From NCBI GenBank assembly GCA_025766275.1, contig JAFKAC010000113.1:104962-168961 (forward strand): a stretch of DNA of 64,000 nt. The letters run 5' to 3'. The position numbers were made by a program, and so were the translations under genes. This stretch comes from Lactarius indigo (Eukaryota; Basidiomycota; Agaricomycetes; Russulales; Russulaceae). Each line of letters opens with the position of its first letter. Within the stretch, counting starts at the first letter, position 1. This document shows positions 36,341 to 47,227 of the stretch, one piece after another. The notes beneath the pieces were generated by a model. The model searched no databases. It was given only the letters and a program-made list of their open reading frames with translations, and had not been told where the DNA came from.

Positions 36341-36650
36341 CGGGGTGCCAGGTATCTGTGTGAGTGCGCCGTTAAATGGCAAGTTATGTGAGGCGACATT
36401 TGCGTCAAGTTCGTAATTGCTCACCTAAACTCGCTGCCTAAACCAAGTTCCAGCACGTACATCTCAGCTAGATGCGAGAGTCAAGAATACCTGAGTCTGA
36501 ATGCGTTCGGAAGCGTTCACCTACGGTTCAGCAGAATCTGAGTCTTGCTGAACCACGAATGGAACCGTGGTCCAGTCCAGGACAGTCAGCTGAACCCAAA
36601 CCCAAGATTGGGGTCTGGTTCAGTTAGGTTCGGGTCCGAACCAAAGTTCA

Positions 36651-36672
36651 GAACCGAACTTTGACATCACTA
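36651..36672 (-). repeat. hAT right terminal inverted repeat
   Basis: Exact reverse complement of 28013-28034, followed by the target duplication CCCTGGTC at 36673-36680. Sequence after it continues the DUF6535 pseudogene. Confidence 0.95.
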
Positions 36673-36865
36673 CCCTGGTCATTGTCCGAGCTTGCCGCCT
36701 CGTACTTTGGTGTCTCTACCCTCACAAGCCTGCATGACAAGCCTGCTCTCACCCTTGCTGCCGGGGTATCTGGGGCGTCTTCGTCTAGACCCGTCCCACT
36801 CCGCATCGATGACGAAGGTTCCACGGATGTGCCGCTGATCAGCAACGATATTTCCGCTCCGCTTA

Positions 36866-37102
36866 CAGCAAAATTCAAAATGGGACCCTTTGCGACCACA
36901 TTAGGCGTATAGGCTGAGCCTGAAAGGGTGTTCTGTTAAGTGGGATAATCTTAACTTTGCCGGCCCTTTGCTAAAATAACTATTTTATAACTATATATTT
37001 GTGAGATACCAAATTTCCCAAGAATTTCAACTATGAACCCCGCACGTCAAATTTGGAGGTCAGCCTGTCGTCCATTTTACTGAAGGGGCCCCTATTTTGC
37101 TG
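36866..37102. mobile_element. 237-bp MITE with TA target duplication
   Basis: Flanked by TA (36864-36865 and 37103-37104). The termini are inverted: CAGCAAAAT at the start, ATTTTGCTG at the end, with imperfect pairing continuing into GGGACCC/GGGGCCCC. Copy A has the empty site CTTATCACGG at about 9377-9386. TA duplication plus CAG ends fit a Tc1/mariner (pogo-like) non-autonomous element. The interior is AT-rich and non-coding. Confidence 0.85.
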
Positions 37103-38237
37103 TATCACGGTGTCGTCGCGTCTTGCACAGCAGATTACAGTCGAAAATCTCCACGTTTCCGCCGCCCCCCCGGTTCTGGCCCCCGCTGGTGCAACACAAA
37201 AAGTAATGGTAATGGTAATGGGACCTCCGCTACTAGTAGGACGATACCCCACTCTTCCCCTGAAGCTTCGACACCCACTCCTCCGCCGCTTGCTTCAATA
37301 TGCTGCCACTTCCTCGCATTATGACCTCCACCGTGCTCCTTCTCCCGATGTATCAGACGTTTCATCTTCGCCTTCTCCTATTCTGGCTCTTGACAATGCT
37401 CTCTCTACGGTCCCACAGTTACCCTTAGACCTTCCTGCGACTCGACCCGACTACGCGCCCCTTCGAGAAGCATCCCATTCCTCGATCCCAGCTACCACTC
37501 CTCCTGCCGCTTCTCATCCGTTGCTGACCTCTGCTCCTGATATAGGTATTTCTAATACCGGCGAAGGTAGCACGAAAGCAGCCTGGGGCAAACCCGAGGT
37601 CCTTTTTGACCCTCCTTTTGTCAATCACACAAACACCGTAGCCACCCCGGTTCCTTCGCAGCTCCCTCTAGATTCCGGGTTGTACGGGCCATCATCTTCC
37701 TCTCCCACGTCGCTATGATATCGTGTGAGATATCTCACTACCGTTTGGATTCGTCTTATATATACACTCTTTCATATTTATACTTCATAAATAGCGTAGA
37801 GGAATACTTCTGATGCGAGTAGTAAAGTGGCAAATGTGAGGATATCCCGCAATCCCAAGCAAGTTTATGAATATCAGAGCCGAAACCATTGTACCCGGTA
37901 ACTCAACACTGCGCGCTGATGACCCACCCATACATAATCGTCTTAAAAATGGCGATCAGACTCATAGGTGAAGTGCAGTAACAATCGGTTGGTAACCCAG
38001 AGTACGGAAAGGTCTCGACTCTCAAGCCAGAGTCATACAGTCTTGATCGACTTACGCCAACAACGTAAACAACGCCGCGGTCTCATATAGAGAGTTCTAG
38101 TCTGAATGGCACATATGTTGCCTTCCTGGGGCCAGTTTTACTAACGCACACTCAGTACCGGTAGTCCGCAGGAAGTCCGTTCCAGAGCAGCTTACGGCGT
38201 TCACGACGACCCAGAGGTCAGAAAAGAAAAATACGTA

Positions 38238-41200
38238 TCATTTTCCAGACGTATTCCTTTCCTCCGCAAGTGCGCCACGATGTACAAAATGCGCCGTCGA
38301 CAGGGCCACAATATCCGTCTTAGTAATCATCCCCGTAAGTTTTCCCGCCTGCGCAAACATGATGTGCCGCAAGTTCTACAACGCGTTGTCATTAGCGAGG
38401 GGAGGCCAACGGGGGGTTGGGAGAAAGAGTAGAACTCACGAGTTTGCGGAACATGTTCACGACGAGCTCTAACGGGACCTCCTTCCGCAACTGCATGGCG
38501 TCCTCCAAGAGCGGCGATAAGTCAGCCGAGTCGCTGCTTTGCGCACCGGTAAAGCTGCCTATGTGGGTAGCCGCGCCGCTCTCGGAAAGTAAAGGTTCTT
38601 TAATGCGGGAGGCTCAGCTAATCGGCAGCTGCAGGGGAAAAAAATGAAGTACGAACCAATGAAACCCTTGAGCTTCTCGCGTGCCACATAGCCCAACAAT
38701 ATCCCGTCTCGTACAACGGGGAAGCCGTGATACTTCCAGGTGTCCAACACCCTCTCTGTTGATGGGCGAGTCAGTTCGGTAATTGCAAACAGGAAGTTAT
38801 ACTGACTAAGCTCGCCAAGCGGAGAACCCTCACTCAAGACAACCAATTTGTCAGCGGGCGTCATCGCGTCCGCCGCTATCTCGCCATTGTCCCGAAACTC
38901 GAAGGGTGTGAGCCATGGATAACGGCGCAGCGCGATCCACGACGCATAGATTCCGTCTGGGCCAAGTGCGTCCGCGATCCATTTTGAGATCATGACCGAA
39001 ATCATGATCGGAAGCACGTGCGATAGGGCACCCGTCAGCTGTGAGTGAACGTGCGAATGTCAGCAGACCGTTGTCCCGTTGAATGCGCCTGCACTGTACC
39101 TCGAAGACGATCACGACGAGCGAGACTTTACCAGCTCATAAGCACAGTCATCGCTCAAGAGCTGCGGTCCACGTACCAGTCATCCTAGTAACGCCTGCCA
39201 CCATAGATGACGCACCAATAACGGCGTAGAAACCGGGATATATGCAACGAACTGTTGGATCTGGCGGACAGGCAGAGAAGAACCACGCCTTTGGATATGC
39301 GCGATACAGACCCTGGCTGAAGAAAAAATGCGTCAAGCTTAGTGCTGCACCAACGAATTATAAGTCATACGTCAGCAGGCCAACTACACGTCCAAAAGAC
39401 GCGCCTATGGCGATCGTTGGCAAGAAAATGCCAGCTGGGACCTGGATCTCCTCGTTATCGTTCTTTTAAGGTTCGGTGAGAATATCCCACCATCATGCCG
39501 AACGTCCATGCAGTGAAAGCGATCTTCACTACTCCCGTTAATATCAGTAGAAACACGTTCTCCCACATCGCAGTCGGGCTGCCGAGTCGTCAATACCAAA
39601 CTACGGTAAAATGAAGAACAGTTACAGCCTCACTTGCACAACCCGTGGAAGTCAATGCGTTGAGGGTCACACTCTTGAAACAAGTTGGCTACAAGATCAG
39701 AAGCAGGAACCCTAGGTCATAGATAAGGATAGGGCCGCGTGTACAAGGTCGACGTCCTTACCTGAGGAAAACAACCTGGAGAAAAAGAAAATTTCAAACA
39801 AGCTCCCTATGACAACACTGAAGTTCTCACCAAGTAGCTGACAGCGGCAGTCACTGCTGCTACGCCTGTTACTTCGAGGATTGGCCACTCGTGCAGTACA
39901 CTGTTTCTTCGGTATACCGCGGCTGCGATGTTTAACTTGGTCAAGAGCGAGCCAAGGACGCCCTGTACATCTCGCACTAAAAAAACCTGATTTGATGGTG
40001 GAGAGATGCAAGACGAGCGTACCCCGATTACAGAAAGACAGAGCCACGGAATCTGCGTAAAGTCAGATACGCTTTGTGAGATGCCAGGGACTGCACAAAC
40101 AAGCTCAAATGCTAGCCAGGTATCACTGCCATTAGTCACCTGTGAGTAAACAGTTATCACAGGGTCGGGGAGTTGGACGAGAAACGGAAAGCGAACTTGA
40201 AATAAGACGAGCTTGGAGGTCTTGAACGGGTCCACGTATTGCAGCGCGACTGCCGCGATGACCGAGGTGACGAATCCACGCCACATTACGTCAAAGTCAC
40301 CACCAAACGCGTCCAGTTCTGGAACGACAGCTGAGTGTCGCGAATGATAAAGAATTCATTTGACGTGCCTTCTAAGCCGAAGAGAACGCCACCAAGTGGG
40401 CTCCCAAACGCCACCGAAACACCTGCAGCAGCGGCCGCTGCTAAAATCTTCCGTTTTTGTGCTACAGTGTTGTGAGCGGGGTAAAGGGCTGGAAGCAAAA
40501 AATACGTACCTTCATTGCGATGGAACTTTGAGAAAAGCTTCATGAAAAGGAACGACATGCAGCATGATACGTGTACCAATGGCCCCTAATATCATGAGAC
40601 GCGGAAATGAATCAAGACACGGAAGATTTACCTCTTTTCCAAGAGATAGCCCAGAGGAGACTGACAGGGCGAGGCCAAGGGCCTTGATGAGAAGGGTCCA
40701 AGAACTTAGAAATGAGTCGAAGACATAGCCGCCGAAGATCTGGTGTAATGAATATAATCAGAAGTTGAACGACCAATTTTCTACCAATATACTTACCGCC
40801 TTAATTTCTGGGACTGGGATCACAGTTGCCACGAGTTACAGAAAAAAAACGAGACTCCGTAAGAGAGCACTCACTTCCTGTATGGAACGCACTACCTTTC
40901 GCGGTCAGATGGGGGGGTCGAATGAGTTCGCTGACGCGATGAGACTCACTAGGGGGCGTACGAACTGACGAGTACCGCCGCACTTGCCGCGAAAGCCGTC
41001 TGAAAAAATGAATGAATTTACAACGCGTTCCAAAGATACGTGTGATGGACATGGACCTACCGAAAGGAGGATGTATGCGAATGAATGGAGAAGAGATTGT
41101 CCGAATATAGAGCTGATCCCCAGATACTCTCCCCAGGGTCGCCAATCATGACAGACATCACCCGCTACGAAGAAGGTCTTAGTGGGTTGGAAAGTCGTGA

Positions 41201-41848
41201 AAGCAAGGACACGTACCCTCTACCCCAACACAACACTCGACTTGATTCCATAAGAAACCTCGCGTGCACCGACCCTCCCGGAGACCCGACAACCTTCAAC
41301 AGCATGCTTAAGCACTAATTCACGAATGGTGAATAGAAGAGTGCTTACCACATGACAAGTATGTCCAGCCAGCCTCCGGCGAGGCCTACGCAGATGCCGG
41401 TGAGGATCATGACGAACCATAACTTGGTAGCGTCAATGAGAGGTGAAACGAGTCCTCTCAGTCCACGCTGCGAAATCATTCCCTTCCATCGCTCGCGCTC
41501 CGACGCGTCTTCATGCCACCAATCAATGGTGTCACCGTCACGATAGTGTGGACGGAGCCGGTGCCGATGAGCACTCCTTGACCATTCTTCCAAAGTTGGG
41601 GAAAGTTCGTACTCCTCTGCAGGATACGAGGGTCTGCCAGGTGAGGGCACTCGTTCAAGGTTTGGGCGTAGTATTGAGCCAGATGACGAGACACTTGTAG
41701 GGGAATGCTCAACAAACATTCGCAATCTTAAACATGGTGTGCTCACGATTCTCCGTCCCAATCTTCTCGCCATAAATTGTCCCGAGATGACACGGAATCG
41801 GTACGCTGCATGTTTGCGGCCAACGACAGTCGTTGGCAAGTCGGACAT
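38238..41848 (-). CDS. CLC-type voltage-gated chloride channel/transporter
   Basis: Intact multi-exon gene starting near 41848 ([18 protein letters not shown]). Motifs in order: [85 protein letters not shown], selectivity motif [98 protein letters not shown], [18 protein letters not shown], and two CBS regions ([36 protein letters not shown]). The E of GKEGP is the usual gating/proton glutamate. One 38-nt intron (40331-40368) appears to be GC-AG. Its 3' half is duplicated at 10,491-11,827. Related fungal CLCs sit in vacuolar or Golgi membranes. Confidence 0.88.
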
Positions 41849-43681
41849 CCGCGGCAGTTCTACGGCCCGTCACGTCATCGCGTCATCCCGAGAGCTGGGA
41901 CTTAGAGGCGAGCCTCCGTGCGAGTTCGTTGTGCCTACTGTTTTTATTTCTTTTTCTTCGCGACTACCAACTCCGTATGCAACGCTAATCCACCATCTAC
42001 CGACTAACTAACTATTATATTCTGATTCCCTCCGGGAGGGAAGCTCCTCAGGGAAGCTACTGATGTAGAGACAGAACTAAACTTGCTCCGAGTGGGTCTT
42101 TAGACGTAGGCGGACGTCAGTCGGACATATACACTGTGATGCTATACCACTCTAGTGAATTTTGACCAAAGCCCACAGGGCCCGACCGCGTCTTTGTCTC
42201 TGCCATCCTGCAGGATATAGACGCAAACTCTTATTTACTTTGCAGACGCCGGCTACCAACGTTCCCTACTCGTCGCTGACACGGGAGTGGTTTACAAACT
42301 CGCTGCTGCCATCAGTCGGCTATTAAGGACTCGGGCTCGGGAAGAAAAAGGTCGGCTACCGCGCTTGCTGCTGTATTGAAGCGTCTTGATTGGTCGGCTA
42401 GTAGTCAAAACGTTTCGAAACTGGCGACATTGCAGATGGATTGCGAACCTCTTGAGCCTCTTATTGCCTGTAGTCGTAGGTTCGCCCACTTCAACATGCA
42501 CTTCAAACACGTGAAGGTATGGGCGGGCGCGTAACCTGCTCACCGTCCATTCTAGGATCTGAATTGCTAACCAGAGTGTCACTGTTCGAGTTACAGTGCA
42601 TAGGAATTGTCAGGTGGCGGTTTTCCTAGACATAGAGTGGGCGGCGAGTACAGTATATCCCTCGCCCAGCACCAGAGCTTAGATTTCCTGTCCTGAGTCA
42701 TTAATGACCATATCCATCAGGCTTTGGTATTCCTCTGGTCACTATAAGAGTGGAAGTTCATATCGTCAAATGTCAGCTGTCGAGGAATATAATCGGAAGC
42801 GCCGCCTCTGTCTGACACTGCTCTTTTTATTTACAACTCAGACGTCCAGCCGGGAATGTTGTGCCTCGCCGAGGGTTATGGGTTGAGTAGAAGTGGAAAA
42901 CTCTTCTTCAAAGCTGGGCCGTGAAATCCTACATAGAGACTGAAGGTGGGTCTAACAGGAACGCAAACCAAATGTTGTGGATGCACAGAGTACTTCTCGA
43001 AGGTTCCCGTACAAGCCAGCTAGCTGTTCCGACGGCTCCGACAGGCTGACCTGATTCCTCCTCTCCTCGGTTTTCTGCATTACAGAACAAGGAGGGAGTC
43101 AAGCGACTGCAAGCCCCGCATTTGATAGTTTCCCTACTCGGATGCCACGTTGACTTTGCCAACGGCAGCGCCTCGCCCATCCATTCTACTGACACCCCGC
43201 GTCAGGCAGTCCAGTTCCAACACTCGCAAACAATGCGGCATTTTGCAGAAGTGCTAAGTGACTGGGGAATAGGTTTCATAGCTAATGGTTAAGGGACCCG
43301 GTGGTTCAACTGGCCGGCTGGCTGTGCACCATCTGCCTTCCAGGGCCCAGGTAGTATTGGATAGGATGCTCCGAGTCGTGTGGCGTCAACGATTTCTGGT
43401 TGGCCCGTGAAACGTTTCCCTCACGCACGAGAACAATGGTTACGGTGTGAAGTCATGCAAAGAATGATGGGAATTGTGGGGGAGCGATTACGATGCCTGC
43501 TTCTTGAAAGATTTTGTATAGTAAAATCAACGACCCCAGACGCCACCTCCGTCAATGGTGGAACAGGGCGGGGGGCGGTGCGGTGTGGTGCGGTGCGGCT
43601 AATTACCGGCCCGAGGGGGTGTCACATCGATCCGCCTTGTCTGATTGGCCGCGGCTGATGGGGGCTTGATCGTGAGCAAGT
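41849..43681. other. Intergenic 1.8 kb, no gene recognised
   Basis: Marks the change from accessory to core DNA. ORFs up to 96 codons occur (42292-42582 minus, 43380-43658 plus) without recognisable domains. A GC-rich low-complexity run of GGTGCGG-type units lies at about 43,570-43,600. Confidence 0.5.
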
Positions 43682-44554
43682 ATGGCGAACAATGCCTCTG
43701 CCAGCCTACCTCGTTCGCTACAGAGAGATCAGCTTCGCGGGCCCATACCCCAAGATTCTACGACAGGTCTCCTCCTTGGACCACTGAATCACTTGAACAG
43801 CGTCGCGCAACAGCTTCTTCAGTCCCTTTCTCCGCCACATACCAAGCCGCCCCTCCCTCCTTCGATAAATGCGCTTGCTGAAGCAGATGCGGCTCTCGCT
43901 TCGGCTGTGCAGTTGGCTCATATCCATCAGAAAAAGCAAAAACGGATTGAGGCGCTGAAGTCCGATGTCCTCGCGCTGGAAAACTCGTGGCGTAATGTGA
44001 TTGAGCAGCTTGAAGAGGGCAGACGTGATCTCGAAGCGATCATCGCCGAGGGGGATGTGCGTCTGGACGCTATAGAACAAGCGAAAGCTGGTACGACGGT
44101 CGTTCGCTTGTCGGTTTCTATGCTGCGATATTGACAACTTTTTTTTTTTCACTTGTGGTAGGCGCTATACCGTACCCTGAACTCCTTGCGTATGCACAAA
44201 GTCTGAGTGCATTCACCTCTGCACCCCCCAATTTGCCCGACCTCTCCTTGCCCGGCCAGCCTCCACCGCCTCTCTTCTTCCCGCCCTTTCCGAACGAGGA
44301 GAAAATGCGTCGCGGGCACCTCAACGCCGAGGAACCTCTTGGACCCTTGGGCGAGACACACTCTGTTGGTCGACGTAAGTGCCGTTATATAGACGATTGA
44401 TCCGCGGGTTCTCAAGAACATGACTCCTTCGGTAGCGCCATCACCGTCTCCTGAGCCACATCGCGGCCAAGCTGCCAATCCGTACCGCCCCATGGACAAT
44501 CGACCTCCGCAGCAAATGTTTGATCTCGACCTCGACCTCAACCCTGACCTTTGA
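43682..44554 (+). CDS. MED4: Mediator complex subunit 4
   Basis: Three exons from ATG 43682 to stop 44554. Exon 1 carries the coiled-coil part (ALAEADAALASAVQLAHIHQ, LEEGRRDLEAIIAEGDVRLD). After an intron with a poly-T tract comes the family-defining IPYPELLAYAQSLSAFTSAP, followed by a Pro-rich stretch (PGQPPPPLFFPPFPNEEKMR). The last intron (61 nt, GTAAGT...GGTAG) leads to a tail ending DLDLDLNPDL. Med4 belongs to the Middle module of Mediator, linking activators to RNA polymerase II. Length (about 250 aa) fits the family. Confidence 0.88.
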
Positions 44555-45366
44555 TCGCGCTTTTCACTCCGAGTATCTACTTGCAGCTCCTGGTGACTCT
44601 ACACACCATTCGCGTTCCTGGCTTGGCATAACAAATGGCTATACGATGTCAGCGCAGTGATACACTGGATACTGCGTCGGCGAAGGTCGATTTCACCTGC
44701 TTCAGTGGATACAGTACCGCCTTACAGTACTGTAACTTATTTACCATATCCGGATAAATTTTCGCGTCCGGGAGCCCGAGCGTAGTCGTCGTCATGTCAT
44801 CGTCATATCATAATGTAGTGACCACGTAACCACGTGACTAATATAGCTGTGAACGTCGATTTGCGGTCTTTACGCGCGAACAAACGCCACTTCGCAACGC
44901 TTGCAATACGCGCCGCCAAAAAACTGTCAGTCTCAGCTGCTACTCGACCAGTTACAGTGCGAATATTCAACCCTTACTTTGAATGGACGACAGCTCCAAC
45001 ATGGCAGTAAGCGACGTAGTTGACATTCTGTTACCCGAACTACTGATTTGCAGCTGCTATTACTTTAGAGAAACGGGGGTGATATTGTCATTTGGCCGTG
45101 GCTCTCACTCCCGAAAATACCGTGTCACCTCTTTGGGCATGTTACTTCAAACTGAAATATGGCCCAAGCTTATGTATATAAGGACAGTCTGAAAGCAGCG
45201 CAGTCTCAACCGATTTCTCCTTAAGTCTCAGAGTCAAGCTCTCCCGTCCCGTCTCCTCTGTATCTTCCCCTTGAGACGACTTTCTATCCTTTCGCAGATA
45301 CCCGACTACACCCTGCCCACCGACCATCTATCAGGATTACACCTTTCCACTTCTCCACTTCTAATA
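44555..45366. other. Intergenic, nothing firm
   Basis: Contains a 69-codon plus ORF (44983-45192) without recognisable features and the presumed promoter of the following F-box gene, with a pyrimidine-rich leader at 45,225-45,365. Confidence 0.5.
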
Positions 45367-46425
45367 ATGCCTGGTGGACGTAACTACCTTCTACCCCCAC
45401 CCATTGGCACGTCGAATAGGGTGCCGCATCCGATCACCCTCCTCCCCACCGAAATTCTCTCCGAGATTATGTGCTACCTTCCTCTCTTCTTCGGCAGCGA
45501 CGCCCCGTCCATTCACCTGCTTCACCGCGACCTTGACCCCTCCGGAGGCTTCACGAGGGACGGCCCCGTGCGCACACCTCATTGGGTCGCCGTCAGCCAC
45601 GTCTGCCGTCGGTGGCGGGAAATAGCACTCAGGTGCAAGGCCCTCTGGACGTCCGTCCCGCTCGTGAGCGTCAGCTGGGCACAGCGGGCCCTCACGCTCT
45701 CCCACCCACACCCCATCACCATCCACATCGACTCCAAAGACACGTCTCTCGACAAAGGCTACGTGTCCGTCGACGCGTTATGTCTTGCGCTTACGCACGT
45801 CAACCGGATCCACAAAATACGTATACATTCGCCTTGGGGCACGAGGCATGGTGACCGTATTATGGACGTCGTATTTGGCGCTCTGTGCCGCGGCGCGCCG
45901 TCGCTCGAGGAGCTCGACTTGGCGCCAGACCCCCCGTTTATGGCACGCTCGGCTCTCGATAGGAGCACCGTGATCGAGCACGACCTCGCAGCACTGCGTG
46001 TCATCCGCCTAGATCAGTGCTACCTGCCTGCGGATTGCTTCCTATTTCATTCGGGCCTGACGCACCTCCGGCTCTCTGGGACACGAGCCGTGTGGCCGGC
46101 GCTGGAGCCCTTCCTGAGCACCCTTTCCCTCATACCCGAGCTCCAAGTTCTGGAGCTGTACGGCGTGCTGCCCGCACCCCAGTCGTCACTTCACCTCGCT
46201 CCGGCCCCCGGTCGTTCACTTCTTCCACTTCTTCAAGAGCTCCACCTTGGCGGTACGGCCCAGGGTGTACTGGCCGTGCTCCAAGCGCTGGAGCTACCGG
46301 AAAGAGTGCGCGTTTACGTTAGCGTGCCCGACGCCCCTACGGAGGATGGATCGCCCTCACGATTGCTGACGAAGCTCCGCGGGAAGCAGGGCTCAGGACC
46401 CGAGCCATCTCATTCGAGTCATTAA
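45367..46425 (+). CDS. F-box protein with LRR-like body
   Basis: Single-exon gene, 352 aa from ATG 45367 (the frame is open upstream to 45271). The F-box reads ITLLPTEILSEIMCYLP, then HWVAVSHVCRRWREIALRCK and LWTSVPL, the typical Agaricomycete arrangement. The rest has leucine-rich segments (LEELDLAPDPPF, LAALRVIRLDQCYLP, LTHLRLSGT, LQVLELYGVLP, LLQELHLGG). It is probably an SCF ubiquitin-ligase substrate receptor; the substrate is unknown. GC-rich and intact, and not closely related to the F-box genes of the duplicated region. Confidence 0.8.
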   Translation: MPGGRNYLLPPPIGTSNRVPHPITLLPTEILSEIMCYLPLFFGSDAPSIHLLHRDLDPSGGFTRDGPVRTPHWVAVSHVCRRWREIALRCKALWTSVPLVSVSWAQRALTLSHPHPITIHIDSKDTSLDKGYVSVDALCLALTHVNRIHKIRIHSPWGTRHGDRIMDVVFGALCRGAPSLEELDLAPDPPFMARSALDRSTVIEHDLAALRVIRLDQCYLPADCFLFHSGLTHLRLSGTRAVWPALEPFLSTLSLIPELQVLELYGVLPAPQSSLHLAPAPGRSLLPLLQELHLGGTAQGVLAVLQALELPERVRVYVSVPDAPTEDGSPSRLLTKLRGKQGSGPEPSHSSH

Positions 46426-47227
46426 AGAGTTATTTATTGCCTTGCCGGGCTGCGCCCAGCGCTTTCGGAAAGAATGTTCGGAATGTGCGGTTTTATACTA
46501 GGGTGAAAGGACTCTCTTACATATGGAGACATGGGGGATTACTAGGAAAGCATACCTTAACCCAGCCAACTAAGGCTATGGACTCTGTGGGGTTGACAGT
46601 TTTTGAAATGTAATTTTATTTGATCACACGAGAAATCGCTCACGGACCTGTTCCCAACTGGGCCCGAGCTGTCCACTTTGGTAGTACAATGGCCGGTTTG
46701 TATTTGTAAGAATGCACCCTTCGTTGTCACCTGCTCTGGTGCACCAACAAGGCAAGGAAGAAGGCAGTGACCACCCTCGTTTGTCGAGCAGTGGAGATGT
46801 CTCACGGTTCCGATCACGCTCGAGGAGCAAAGGTAACAAACAAAGTGTTCTTCGGCGCAGCTTCGAAGACCTGTCTGGCAGGAGTTGGTGCATCGCATCA
46901 CAAATATCCCCTTACTGTACTCCTCTTTCAATCAAGACATCACAAACGTCACCAGCATGAGAAATTAGGCAGAACAGGTCTGGTGATGTCGGCTGGGGAT
47001 TTCCAAGTGACAAGAAGTGACGACAGAAAAAAAGGTGTCATCGATATCGCTCGCTACAACTGCAAGCGGTAAGATTATGATACCAGCACTCTCCGGATAT
47101 GAACTTGTAGTGACACACGACCGATGAGTGAGATATATAGGAGCCGAGAGGTAGAGATATATAGTACAGATATGCTCCTACTATGAGTCCGAAGGGCGGC
47201 AACCCGCCAACCTAATTACCGTTCCTG
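46426..47227. other. Intergenic, no gene recognised
   Basis: Between two convergent genes. A 124-codon Cys-containing minus ORF (46557-46931) overlaps equally open plus frames and has no known domain. Repeated GATATATAG-type motifs occur near 47,130-47,165. Confidence 0.45.

Larger units (their letters stand above)
28013..36672. mobile_element. hAT superfamily DNA transposon, 8,660 bp
   Basis: Perfect 22-bp terminal inverted repeats (28013-28034 and 36651-36672, starting TAGTGATGTCAAAG) are flanked by an 8-bp target duplication CCCTGGTC (28005-28012, 36673-36680). The undisrupted site exists in copy A as CCCTGGCC at 9187-9194. Subterminal DNA is packed with GAACCGGACC/GGTTCGG-type motifs (28,060-28,230 and 36,500-36,650), a usual transposase-binding layout. 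The minus-strand transposase occupies 28,654-32,543; the other ~4 kb is cargo. Typical autonomous hAT elements are 3-5 kb, so this one is large. Confidence 0.95.
27610..37718 (+). pseudogene. DUF6535 gene, copy B, deleted and twice interrupted
   Basis: Homologous to 7347-10045. The first ~90 bp (to about 27,698) join directly to sequence matching copy A from 8,885, so about 1,448 bp are gone, including the intron and all four membrane segments. The hAT transposon then interrupts it at 28,012/36,673 and a MITE at 36,865/37,103. The Pro-rich tail resumes at 37,105 and ends with the same terminal stop (37,718). The apparent 221-codon ORF at 37,053-37,718 is only this leftover tail. Confidence 0.9.
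22708..39593. repeat. Segmental duplication, copy B
   Basis: Direct repeat of 1-11,827. The left breakpoint is at about 22,708, inside F-box coding sequence; a TCCAAG-like microhomology makes it uncertain by a few bases. The right end of homology is at 39,593, inside a CLC intron, after which the CLC gene simply continues. Copy B contains insertions absent from A (hAT 28,013-36,672; MITE 36,866-37,102; 140 bp at 23,321-23,460) and a ~1.45-kb deletion in the DUF6535 gene. Confidence 0.9.

Noticed and set aside
37053..37718. 221-codon plus ORF as a separate gene
   Set aside because: It is the leftover Pro-rich tail of the broken DUF6535 copy, starting inside the MITE.
43286..43340. Possible tRNA-like stretch near GGTTCAACTGG
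   Set aside because: No cloverleaf could be drawn; acceptor and anticodon stems do not pair.
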